Assembly: GCA_023445445.1 (NCBI GenBank)
Contig: JAEXLD010000060.1
Coordinates: forward strand, 1-64,000
Origin: Bacillota bacterium
Lineage (GTDB): Bacteria > Bacillota > Clostridia > Clostridiales > Clostridiaceae
Length of the DNA: 64,000 bases
Direction: 5' to 3'
Positions 52,561-60,895 of this stretch are shown here, piece by piece; positions within the stretch are counted from its first letter, which is position 1, and each line of letters opens with the position of its first letter. Below the pieces are notes generated by a model that was not told the origin of the DNA, ran no database searches, and saw nothing but the letters and a program-made list of their open reading frames with translations. The position numbers and the translations under genes are program-made.

Positions 52561-52594
52561 AGGGACAAGCGAAAACTCTTGTCCCTATTTTTTA
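52561..52594 (+). terminator. Terminator between EIIC and the catabolic genes
   Basis: AGGGACAAG (52561-52569) and CTTGTCCCT (52578-52586) with a T run. A second hairpin, CTCTTAA/TTAAGAG, lies just before it (52541-52558). In the middle of a PTS operon this is probably a partial terminator or the 3' end of a PTS-only mRNA. Confidence 0.78.
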
Positions 52595-52609
52595 AGTAGG
52601 AGGTATTAT

Positions 52610-53365
52610 ATGGAATTAAAAGATACTATGTCACAACGCAAAATCAAAGGTGTGCTTGTAAAAGTGATTAATCATCCTGCAATGGTTATTATGGCACAGG
52701 ATTGTGGTATGGATTTTATTTTCTATGATGGAGAGCATGGCATAATTAGCGAGGAAAAACTGCACGATTTGATAGTGTTAGGAAATGCAGGGGGATTTTC
52801 TTCCATTGTAAGAGTGCCACAGCTTGCCAGGAGAGACGTATCTCGTATACTAGATTCTGGTGCTACAGGAATTATGGTTCCAATGATTGAAACCAAGGAA
52901 CAGGCAGAGCTACTTGTGGAATGGAGTAAGTATCCTCCAATAGGAAAAAGGAGTTATTCTGGTGGAGCCAATACCCATTATGGACCAAGTGGAAACCATA
53001 GCAAAAACATGGAGGATATGAATCATAAAACCATCAGTATTGTTCAGATTGAAACTTTAAAGGGAGTAGAAAATGTGGACGAGATTCTAGAAGTGGATGG
53101 TATTGATGCAGCTATTATTGGACCCTGTGATTTAGGCATATCCATAGGTAATCCAGATAATGCTATGAATAAAGAGGAGCTAAAGCTGATTAAAAAGGTT
53201 GCAGATTCCTGCAGAAGACATAATAAGGCTTTTGGCATTATTGGGGGAATGGATTTTCAAAAATACTTTAAGGAGGATATTAACATCCTCATATCTGCCA
53301 TTGATACCCAAATGATAAGAACAGCATTAACAAAAGCTGTAGAAGAATATGATAGTTTGGAGTAA
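52610..53365 (+). CDS. HpcH/HpaI-family class II aldolase
   Basis: A divalent-metal aldolase of the HpcH/HpaI/RhmA superfamily, 251 residues. Landmarks: the family start LKDTMSQRKIKGVLV, FIFYDGEHG, SSIVRVPQLARRDVSRILDSGATGIMVPMIET, and VQIETLKGVENVDEILEVDGIDAAIIGPCDL. Relatives split 2-keto-3-deoxy acids to pyruvate and an aldehyde. An AGGAGG site precedes the ATG. It is followed by a SIS protein 10 bases later. Codon use is shifted toward G/C compared with the PTS genes. The substrate is unknown. Confidence 0.88.
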   Translation: MELKDTMSQRKIKGVLVKVINHPAMVIMAQDCGMDFIFYDGEHGIISEEKLHDLIVLGNAGGFSSIVRVPQLARRDVSRILDSGATGIMVPMIETKEQAELLVEWSKYPPIGKRSYSGGANTHYGPSGNHSKNMEDMNHKTISIVQIETLKGVENVDEILEVDGIDAAIIGPCDLGISIGNPDNAMNKEELKLIKKVADSCRRHNKAFGIIGGMDFQKYFKEDINILISAIDTQMIRTALTKAVEEYDSLE

Positions 53366-53375
53366 AGGAGTAAAT

Positions 53376-54032
53376 ATGAAAAGTGAAAATGAACAAATTA
53401 GAGAATTTCTAAATATTGAATTTTCAGAGCTTAAGGAATTTGCTAATGGTATAGATATAGATGCACTTACAAAGGCAAAGAATATGATTTTGGAAGCAGA
53501 GAAAAATAAGAACCGTGTACATGTTACGGGAATTGGAAAACCAGGACATGTGGCTGGCTATATTGCTTCATTGTTATCTTCAACAGGAACACCAACCTAT
53601 GAGCTTCATGGAACGGAAGCGGTACATGGAAGTGCAGGTCAGGTAGTACCTGGAGATGTAGTTATTGCCATCAGCAATAGTGGTGAAACATCTGAATTGA
53701 AGGCAACTGTAGAAGCCTTAAAGAATAATGGAGCAAAGATAATTTCTGTTACTGGAAATAAAGGTTCCTGGCTGGCTAAAAAAGGAGATGTAGCCTTGAT
53801 TGCCGGTGTAAAAAGGGAGGGAGACTATTTAAACAAGCCACCTAGAGCATCAATTATGGCGGAAATAGTGATGCTACAAAGCTTAAGCATTCTATTACAG
53901 AATGAAAAGGGCTTAGAACCTTATGAGTATGTTAAGTGGCATCCAGGTGGAGCAATTGGAACAAGTATCAGAGGGGAGGAAGACAATCATGAAAATGGAA
54001 GGAATCATTACGCCAATAGTAACGCCGTTTAA
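53376..54032 (+). CDS. SIS-domain sugar phosphate isomerase-like protein
   Basis: A 218-residue protein with a single sugar-isomerase (SIS) domain: GIGKPGHVAGYIASLLSSTG, YELHGTEAVHGSAG, IAISNSGETSELKATVEAL and KPPRASIMAEI. It resembles the KpsF/GutQ arabinose-5-phosphate isomerase group but lacks their C-terminal CBS domains. It probably acts on a phosphorylated keto/aldose sugar. The ATG at 53376 follows AAAGGAG. Its 3' end overlaps the next gene by 44 bases. Confidence 0.85.
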   Translation: MKSENEQIREFLNIEFSELKEFANGIDIDALTKAKNMILEAEKNKNRVHVTGIGKPGHVAGYIASLLSSTGTPTYELHGTEAVHGSAGQVVPGDVVIAISNSGETSELKATVEALKNNGAKIISVTGNKGSWLAKKGDVALIAGVKREGDYLNKPPRASIMAEIVMLQSLSILLQNEKGLEPYEYVKWHPGGAIGTSIRGEEDNHENGRNHYANSNAV

Positions 54033-54882
54033 AAGAGATCCAGAGGAGAGCATAAACTATGAAGCAGCAGATGCTTTAGTTAATCATCTCATTGAACATG
54101 GTGTTAGCGGAATTTTTATATTAGGAAGCAACGGAGAATTTCATGTAATTGATGAAGAGGAAAAGGTGGAATTTGCTAAGCATATTATCGAGGTGGTAAA
54201 TAAGAGAGTTCCTGTATATGTAGGAACGGGATGCTGCTCCACAAGAGAAACCATCAGATTATCTAAGAGAATGGAAGCATTAGGTGCGAATGCATTATCT
54301 GTTATCACCCCATATTTCTTAAAGCCAACAGATGAAAATCTGTATGCTCACTATAAGGCAGTAGCAGAAAGTGTAAGCATTCCAATAGTGCTTTACAACA
54401 TTCCTAAGGCTACTGGATGTCCATTGTCACCAGAGCTGGTTGATAGGCTAGCTGATATTGAGAACATAGAGGCAATTAAGGATTCTAGTGGAGAAGAGGA
54501 TAGATTAATAGCTTATGCGGATATCTCAAAACGTAAAGGTCTACAGCTATTAGTAGGTAGTGACTCTAAAATTTCCTTTGCCTATGGATTAGGTGCAAGG
54601 GGAGCTGTTGCAGGAACAAGTAACGTTATTGTTGATACCTTAGTTGGGCTAGATAAGGCATTAAAGGAAGGCCATAGTGCTACTGCAGAAAAGCTACAGA
54701 AGGACATTGATGTACTACGTGGTGTTCTTAAGCTAGGAACAGTTCCAAGTGTTATGAAGCGTTCTTGTGAGCTATCTGGTATTGCTGAAGTCGGACCTGC
54801 CAGAAGGCCGGTACAGGAACTAAGTGCAGAGGATGATGTGAAAATAAAGGAAATGCTTAAATACTACGGTTTATATAAGTAG
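53989..54882 (+). CDS. DapA/NAL-family aldolase or lyase
   Basis: A class I TIM-barrel enzyme of the dihydrodipicolinate synthase superfamily, 297 residues. The start MEGIITPIVTPF, GSNGEFHVIDEEEK, the Tyr in VLYNIPKATGCPLS and the Schiff-base Lys in IEAIKDSSGEEDRLIAYA are clear. In this setting it is unlikely to be the lysine-pathway enzyme and more likely a 2-keto-3-deoxy acid or similar aldolase. ATG at 53989 is preferred because GGAGGAAG lies six bases before; it is inside the SIS gene. Confidence 0.87.
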   Translation: MKMEGIITPIVTPFKRDPEESINYEAADALVNHLIEHGVSGIFILGSNGEFHVIDEEEKVEFAKHIIEVVNKRVPVYVGTGCCSTRETIRLSKRMEALGANALSVITPYFLKPTDENLYAHYKAVAESVSIPIVLYNIPKATGCPLSPELVDRLADIENIEAIKDSSGEEDRLIAYADISKRKGLQLLVGSDSKISFAYGLGARGAVAGTSNVIVDTLVGLDKALKEGHSATAEKLQKDIDVLRGVLKLGTVPSVMKRSCELSGIAEVGPARRPVQELSAEDDVKIKEMLKYYGLYK

Positions 54883-54897
54883 ATAAGGAGGGTAATT

Positions 54898-55380
54898 ATG
54901 AGTGAATATGTCATTAAGGAAGATACTATGAAACTATTATTATATACAGTAGGAAATCTTGCAATATCTCTTTTACTAATGATTTTACTTGGACAGTTCT
55001 ATATCAGGGAAAAGTACCTACTTGCTTTTTTTTCACTGACTGGACTATGGTTTTCAGTAAAATACATGTGCCGTTATGGAATGCGATTAGTAAAGAAAAA
55101 AACAGTTTGTAGCTTTGGTGCTAAGGAAGTGACTATTCACTCTTTGCCTGGAGAGGATAAAAGATTTTTATATAGGGATGTGGAGGAAGTGAAGATTTTA
55201 AGTGACTGGAAGAGCGTAAAAATCTTTTTTTCTGGCAAATATGTTAAACATCCATCTGGGTGGGATTATGTAGGAGTAATCTATCCATTTAAAAGAAAAG
55301 AATTGGAAGAGGTTGAAAAGCAAGTTATAGAGATTTTAAAAAAGCATCAGGTAAAAGTAAGTAAGGTAACAAGAAAATAA
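54898..55380 (+). CDS. Small membrane protein with PH-like tail, unknown
   Basis: A 160-residue protein with two hydrophobic helices (about 11-32 and 38-56) and a C-terminal cytoplasmic domain of about 100 residues (SFGAKEVTIHSLPGEDKRFLYRDVEEVKIL...), reminiscent of bacterial PH-like or DUF-type membrane-anchored modules. No family is named. GGAGGG precedes the ATG, 15 bases after the aldolase, and the next aldolase follows 42 bases later, so it is probably co-expressed. Why a catabolic operon needs it is unclear. Confidence 0.6.
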   Translation: MSEYVIKEDTMKLLLYTVGNLAISLLLMILLGQFYIREKYLLAFFSLTGLWFSVKYMCRYGMRLVKKKTVCSFGAKEVTIHSLPGEDKRFLYRDVEEVKILSDWKSVKIFFSGKYVKHPSGWDYVGVIYPFKRKELEEVEKQVIEILKKHQVKVSKVTRK

Positions 55381-55422
55381 AATATATTAAAGAAGAGATT
55401 ATAAGAATATAAGAGGTGTATT

Positions 55423-56061
55423 ATGCAAAAAGTAGTAATTACAAAACGTATTGTAGATACCGGTGCCATGGCTATAGTTAGAGTGGAAACCATCCAAAGA
55501 GGTATTGAAATAGCAGAGGGACTGCTAGCTGGTGGAATTGACTGTATGGAAATCAGCTACACTTTGCCAAATGCCGGAGATATTATCAAGGCGTTAAAGG
55601 AAAAGTTTGGAGATGAGCTTGTTGTTGGTGCTGGAACCGTTCTAGACGCAGAAACTGCAAGGCATGCTATCCTTAATGGTGCACAGTTTATAATTGCACC
55701 AACCTTAAAAAAGGAAGTGGCTATTATATGTAACAGATACCAGATTCCTTATGCTCCAGGATGTACTTCCATTACAGAGGCTGTAGAAGGATTAGAGTAT
55801 GGAGCAGCTTTTATAAAGGCATTCCCAATATCTGATTTCTATGGTCCAAAGCTGATATCCATATTCAAGACGCCAATACCATTCATGCCAATACTTGCAA
55901 GTGGTGGAATAAATCTAGACAACTTAAGTGACTATGTTATTCGTGGTGTGAAATGTTGTGGCTTTGGGGGACTTTTAACTAAGGGTAGCAAAGAGACTAT
56001 AGCTGAAAATGCAAGAAAAATCAAAACTATTATTGATGAAACAAGAAGCAAGAAGAAATAA
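55423..56061 (+). CDS. KDPG/KHG-type aldolase (Eda family)
   Basis: A class I aldolase, 212 residues, that splits 2-keto-3-deoxy-6-phosphogluconate-type compounds. Landmarks: MEISYTLPNAGDIIK with the catalytic Glu, VGAGTVLDAETARHAILNGAQF, PYAPGCTSITEAVEGL and the Schiff-base Lys in AAFIKAFPISDFYGPKLI. An AAGAGGTG site precedes. With the DapA-like and HpcH-like enzymes it gives three different aldolase families in one cluster. The closest described role by context is KDGP cleavage as in glucosaminate PTS operons, but the PTS type differs. Confidence 0.87.
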   Translation: MQKVVITKRIVDTGAMAIVRVETIQRGIEIAEGLLAGGIDCMEISYTLPNAGDIIKALKEKFGDELVVGAGTVLDAETARHAILNGAQFIIAPTLKKEVAIICNRYQIPYAPGCTSITEAVEGLEYGAAFIKAFPISDFYGPKLISIFKTPIPFMPILASGGINLDNLSDYVIRGVKCCGFGGLLTKGSKETIAENARKIKTIIDETRSKKK

Positions 56062-56175
56062 TTTTAAGTATTAATTAAGTTATAATTTTGTAAGAAATTT
56101 ATGCGTTATCTATTGATTTTATGTAATGGTTGATGTATCCTTAAATTGTAATAAAAGGTACAAAAGAGGGGTTTT

Positions 56176-58263
56176 ATGGATAATGATGTATTAATATTGA
56201 TTCGGTTCTTATTCAAAAAGACATATCTTACTCTTAAAGATATAGAAGTAGGCATCAACGTTACTAGAAGACAAGCTACCTATCGAATTGATAAACTTAA
56301 TATGCTGTTAAAGAGTGAAGGGGTTCCTTTAATCACCATAGATTCTACTTATGCAAAAGGGATATTAATTGACCCCAAAACATCTGAGGCAATTAACAGG
56401 CTTATATCCTGCAGTGAACTAGAAGAGCAGTATTACATGAGCAAAAAGGAACGCTTGATTTATATGTATTTGATGCTGTTTTTGAATATGGAGTATCTTT
56501 CTCTAAATCACTTTACGGACTCTCTATCTGTGAGTCGTTCCACAGTTCTTCTAGACTTTAAGGAGCTAGTACAGTACCTAGAAGAAGAAGGTATTGAGGT
56601 AAAAAACAACAGAATCAGAGGGTATTTCCTGGTTGGGTCAGAAATGCAAATTCGTCGTATAATGATGAAATATGTAAACTATGCTTTGACTGAGAATGGC
56701 AATAGAAAAGTATTTGATATTTTTATTGATGACTATAATCTGGACAACTATAGCAAATCATCCTTAGTTATCACTGAGCTTTCTAGGAAACATCATATCC
56801 GCTTTGTTGAAGATCGTCTAGTGGAATTTATTTATGTATTTGTTTTTCTAAAAGCACGTATGCAGAGTGGAGAAAGTGCCGCAGATGAAATTGAACAATT
56901 GATTGATACCAGTGTAATGATGTCTATGAAAGAATATGAATTTACACTAGATTTGTTAAAAAGCTATAAGAATACTGAGAATATAACATCTGCGGATATC
57001 AATTATATAGCTTCCTGGATTCTTGGTATTTCTTTTGGAGACATAAACGAAGAAACTAAGGATTGTATTTTAATTTCTGATATCATAGGTAAAATCATGG
57101 AACGCTTTGAGTCGCTAAGTGGGGTACATTACAGGAATACCGAAAAAATATTCATCAAGCTTTACTCACATTTTAGGCCAGCCTATTATCGACTGATTTT
57201 TAAGCTGCCAATTTATAACCCACTATGTGAGAAGGTTAAGGAAGAATATAAAGAGATGTATCAGCTTGTAGAAGAGACCATGAAGCCCTTCAACGTTATT
57301 TTCGGAGGTGAGATTCCACCGGAAGAGATTGCCTACTTAACAATGCACTTTGCTGTTATCTATACCTCTGGTAAGAAGGAAAGTGAAGGAGAAAAGCAAA
57401 AAACAGCCTTAGTTGTCTGTTCCAATGGAATAGGAACATCCTTTATCCTATATAACGAGCTGACGAAGCTATTCCCAGAATTACATTTCTTATCGCCAAT
57501 GCAATCTGTACATATAAATGAATTATCTGAGCACGTAGATATAATATTTGCAACTAGCTATATATCAAATACCATTAAAACTGATATACCGGTGATTCAT
57601 GTACGTCCAATAATGAGTATTACAGAACGCTATCAGGTTATGCGTGAGGTGTATCTTCAAATAGGTTGTGAATCATTAAAGCAGCCAAATGTAGACATGG
57701 TTATGAGCATTATATCAAAGCATGCAGACATCAGAGAGGAAAATGCACTATATAATGAACTGCTTACCTATTTTTCGAAGACTGATACTATTAAAAAGGA
57801 GGACTGTAAGAAATTGCATCTTGCAGATATAGTTAGACCTTCAATTATCAGCCTTGGTATAGATGCAAGTGACTGGGAAGATGCGGTGAGAAAAGCTTAT
57901 GAGCCTATGGTTAAAGAAGGATTTATCACCCGAAACTATATTGATGAAACGATACGCAGTATAAAGGTATTAGGACCATATATTGTTATTACCAAGAATG
58001 TGGCTTTATCCCATACCAGATCACAGGCAGGAGCACTAGGCCTAGCCATGGGAATTGGAGTGCTAAAAAGCCCAGTTGTTTTTGGTAATAAGGATAATGA
58101 CCCCGTAAAATATATATTCAGTCTTAGTGCCATAGACAACGAAACACATTTATGCGCCATGTCAGAGTTTGTGGAATTATTAAATGATAAAAAGTTCTAT
58201 GAAATGCTAGACAAAGCACAGGACTCACAAGAGGTTATGAGGTTCTTGGAGTGCAACCACTAA
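56176..58263 (+). CDS. PRD-containing PTS regulator with fused EIIB-like and EIIA domains
   Basis: A DNA-binding activator of the MtlR/Mga-like group, 695 residues. Two N-terminal helix-turn-helix modules (LTLKDIEVGINVTRRQATYR; LNHFTDSLSVSRSTVLLDF) are followed by two PRDs (the second with LYSHFRPAYYRLIFKLPIYN and EIAYLTMHFAVIY), a Gat-like EIIB (ALVVCSNGIGTSFILYNEL) and a C-terminal EIIA (His613 in ALSHTRSQAGALGLAMGIG). The EIIA domain is close to the EIIA at 50.5 kb. Phosphorylation by the cluster's own PTS would report substrate flow. GAGGGG precedes the ATG. There is no sigma-54-interacting domain. Confidence 0.9.
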   Translation: MDNDVLILIRFLFKKTYLTLKDIEVGINVTRRQATYRIDKLNMLLKSEGVPLITIDSTYAKGILIDPKTSEAINRLISCSELEEQYYMSKKERLIYMYLMLFLNMEYLSLNHFTDSLSVSRSTVLLDFKELVQYLEEEGIEVKNNRIRGYFLVGSEMQIRRIMMKYVNYALTENGNRKVFDIFIDDYNLDNYSKSSLVITELSRKHHIRFVEDRLVEFIYVFVFLKARMQSGESAADEIEQLIDTSVMMSMKEYEFTLDLLKSYKNTENITSADINYIASWILGISFGDINEETKDCILISDIIGKIMERFESLSGVHYRNTEKIFIKLYSHFRPAYYRLIFKLPIYNPLCEKVKEEYKEMYQLVEETMKPFNVIFGGEIPPEEIAYLTMHFAVIYTSGKKESEGEKQKTALVVCSNGIGTSFILYNELTKLFPELHFLSPMQSVHINELSEHVDIIFATSYISNTIKTDIPVIHVRPIMSITERYQVMREVYLQIGCESLKQPNVDMVMSIISKHADIREENALYNELLTYFSKTDTIKKEDCKKLHLADIVRPSIISLGIDASDWEDAVRKAYEPMVKEGFITRNYIDETIRSIKVLGPYIVITKNVALSHTRSQAGALGLAMGIGVLKSPVVFGNKDNDPVKYIFSLSAIDNETHLCAMSEFVELLNDKKFYEMLDKAQDSQEVMRFLECNH

Positions 58264-58309
58264 TGGTGACAGGCACATGAATTAATATAAAAATATAATT
58301 TATTTATAT

Positions 58310-58352
58310 AATGAGAAGAGTCTTATATTAGATAATAAGGGCTCTTTTTTTA
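58310..58352 (+). terminator. Terminator of the regulator gene
   Basis: AAGAGTCTTAT pairs with ATAAGGGCTCTT (one mismatch), followed by a T run. It closes the PTS/aldolase cluster. Confidence 0.75.
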
Positions 58353-58451
58353 TATTAATAAAAAATTATTTTACATATTATAAAATTATTTGGTGTGATA
58401 TAATATTTCTATGTAACTGTATACATGATTTTAGCAAGGTGGTAGATATAT

Positions 58452-59408
58452 ATGAAAAGAATTTTTAGTTTAGCAAAATATTTAGTTTTTATTAGTATCT
58501 TCTTTGCTTTACTATTAGGTGTACAAGATATACTAAAAGAACAAGAAAAACCGTATGAAGAATTAAAAAATAAAGTTGTATTAATTTCACATGTCTATTC
58601 TAATCCCTATTGGCAAGATATAAAAAATGGAGCTGAAGAAGCTGCTAAGAATAAAAATATAATAGTAGAATTCCAAGGACCAGATTATGCAAGTGTAGAA
58701 GAAGGTATAAGACTTATTAAAATGGCCTATGCATCTAATGTAAGTGGAATTATAACTTATGTTCAAGATTCTAGTAGTTATAATTCAATAATTAATAAAA
58801 TTATAGAGGATAATATACCTTTAATAACTATAGATTCAGATGCTGAAGAAAGTAAAAGACTAGCTTATATTGGAACAGATAACATTAATGCTGGAAAAGT
58901 GGGGGCTAAGGAAATGATTAAGCAAGTTGGTAATACAGGAGATATTGGAATTATATTAGGTGGAGCTGAAGTTAAAAATCAAATTGAAAGAGTTAAAGGT
59001 TTTAAATCCTATATTGAAGAAAATTCAAATCTTAAAATAACTAACACAGAATCCTCAGATTCTTATTTGCTTCAAGCTGAATTGGCTACTAAGAAAATAT
59101 TAACTGATAATGTTGATATAAAAGCGTTATTTTGTGCTTCTGCTCAAGATGGAATAGGAGCAGCAAAAGCAATTAAGAGTATGAATTTAACTGGACAAGT
59201 AAAAATAATATGCTTTGATGCCTTGCCAGAAACATTAGATTTAATAGAAGAAGGTGTTATTAGTGCAACTATTGCACAAAATCCATATGTTATGGGACAA
59301 GAAGCTGTAAATACTATTGTAAATATAATAGAAGGAAACAAGGTTCAAGAACTTCAGCTTTTTGATGTATTGGTTATTAATGATAAAAATGTAGCAGAGT
59401 ACAAATAG
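58452..59408 (+). CDS. Membrane-anchored sugar-binding sensor protein (XylFII-like)
   Basis: A 318-residue type I periplasmic-binding-protein fold behind an uncleaved N-terminal anchor (about 6-24, no lipobox). VLISHVYSNPYWQDIKNGAEEAA, VSGIITYVQDSSSYNSIINKI, ITIDSDAEESKRLAYIGTDN and FDALPETLDLIEEGVISATI match sugar-binding proteins (RbsB/XylF type). It precedes a LytS/YesM kinase and YesN regulator, as in the XylFII-LytS-YesN three-component D-xylose sensor described in Clostridium beijerinckii. It would act as the extracellular sugar receptor of the kinase. The ligand is unknown. AAGGTGG precedes the ATG. Confidence 0.87.
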   Translation: MKRIFSLAKYLVFISIFFALLLGVQDILKEQEKPYEELKNKVVLISHVYSNPYWQDIKNGAEEAAKNKNIIVEFQGPDYASVEEGIRLIKMAYASNVSGIITYVQDSSSYNSIINKIIEDNIPLITIDSDAEESKRLAYIGTDNINAGKVGAKEMIKQVGNTGDIGIILGGAEVKNQIERVKGFKSYIEENSNLKITNTESSDSYLLQAELATKKILTDNVDIKALFCASAQDGIGAAKAIKSMNLTGQVKIICFDALPETLDLIEEGVISATIAQNPYVMGQEAVNTIVNIIEGNKVQELQLFDVLVINDKNVAEYK

Positions 59409-59428
59409 CATAAGGAGAAACTATAATA

Positions 59429-60895
59429 ATGAAGAGTTTAAAAAGTAAGATAATAGTATTTGTCATAATTTTAATAATACCATTAATTACTAGTAATATA
59501 GTATCATTAATTCTTAGTAAAAAAATAAATGAAAATTATAGCATTATGCTTTATAAGTTAAATGAAACTAATGATGTGAAAAACCTTTTAAATGAATCCT
59601 TTAATTATTTTAATGAGCATTTCCAAACTAGTGATTTAGGCTCTAAAAGTGATTATGAAAATAATATAGAAAAATCACTAGAAAAGCTATCTACACTAGA
59701 AGTAAGCTCAGATGTTGAAAGTAGGTATATACTAAGGGATTTATCAAATACAATTAGGAGTTATAAAAGCCAAGGAGATAAAACTATAGAGTTGTTCAGT
59801 GAACATGGGGCAATAGATGCATATTATAATCAATATATGTCCACTAGAGATATGCTTTCCTATTGTAATTCCTTTATTACAAAGCTAAATGAAAGTTATA
59901 TTAAGACAAATAATATGATATATAATGAGAGCAAGGAAAAGGAAAGACAGTTATATAAAATATTAAGTGCCTTTGTATTAATAACCATAATTATAAGTAC
60001 TATTTATACAGTTCTTTTTGTAAAAGAAATACTAAAAAAATTAAGGGTATTAATTCAGGCAGCTAAAGATGTATCTAAAGGTAACTTTAAAGAAATAAAA
60101 GCTGAAAAAACTGATATATATGAAATTAATATATTAAATGAAGCCTTTGATAAAATGATAAGAAGTTTAATAGGATATATAAATTCTCTTAAAGAAAAGG
60201 CAGAGTTAGAAACAAAAATAAAGGATGATGAAGTAAAACTATTAAAATATGAAAATGCATTAAAGCTATCTCAATTAAGAGTGTTACAATCACAAATAAA
60301 TCCTCATTTTCTTTTTAATACTTTAAATTGTATAAATCAAATAGCTATAAGTGAAAAAGCTTATAAAACTGAGGGGCTAATAACTTCAGCAGCAGGGATG
60401 CTAAGGTATAGCTTAAGTATGATGGAAAGAAATGCAACCTTAGAAGATGAAATAAATGTGGTGAAACAGTATATATTTATTCAAAAAGTAAGATATGATG
60501 ATAGATTAACCTTTGGTCTAGACATAAATTGTGATATTAAAGATATAGTAGTACCAGGAATGACTTTACAGCCTTTTGTTGAAAATGCTTTTATTCATGG
60601 CATAGAGCCTAAGGAAGAGGGGGGATATATTAATATAAAAATAGATAAAGAATTAAATGAATATAGTGTAATTATAGAAGATAATGGTTGTGGAATAAAT
60701 GAAGATACATTAAATAAGATAAAAACTGGAGGAAGTGAAAAAGAACATATAGGCCATACAACTGGACTAGGGATAAGAAGTGTTGTTGATAGGCTAGAAA
60801 TTTTATATGGTGAAAAGAATATGTTTAATATAAGCAGCAAGGAAGGACAAGGAACTAAAATATTTTTGAAAATTCCAATTAAGGAGTTGAAATGA
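59429..60895 (+). CDS. YesM/LytS-type sensor histidine kinase
   Basis: A two-helix membrane kinase, 488 residues. Helix 1 (about 8-26) and helix 2 (about 180-200) flank an extracellular loop of about 150 residues; HAMP follows (AAKDVSKGNFKEIKAEKTD). The His_kinase motif QINPHFLFNTLNCINQIA contains the phospho-His, and the ATPase domain has GCGINEDTL and GLGIRSVVDRLEILYG. AAGGAGAAA precedes the ATG, 20 bases after the sensor. Its loop is probably the contact for the binding-protein sensor. It overlaps the regulator by four bases. Confidence 0.92.
   Translation: MKSLKSKIIVFVIILIIPLITSNIVSLILSKKINENYSIMLYKLNETNDVKNLLNESFNYFNEHFQTSDLGSKSDYENNIEKSLEKLSTLEVSSDVESRYILRDLSNTIRSYKSQGDKTIELFSEHGAIDAYYNQYMSTRDMLSYCNSFITKLNESYIKTNNMIYNESKEKERQLYKILSAFVLITIIISTIYTVLFVKEILKKLRVLIQAAKDVSKGNFKEIKAEKTDIYEINILNEAFDKMIRSLIGYINSLKEKAELETKIKDDEVKLLKYENALKLSQLRVLQSQINPHFLFNTLNCINQIAISEKAYKTEGLITSAAGMLRYSLSMMERNATLEDEINVVKQYIFIQKVRYDDRLTFGLDINCDIKDIVVPGMTLQPFVENAFIHGIEPKEEGGYINIKIDKELNEYSVIIEDNGCGINEDTLNKIKTGGSEKEHIGHTTGLGIRSVVDRLEILYGEKNMFNISSKEGQGTKIFLKIPIKELK

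Noticed and set aside
54898..55380. Membrane protein as a missing PTS EIID-like component
   Set aside because: It is too small, has only two helices, and Ula-type PTS systems need no EIID.
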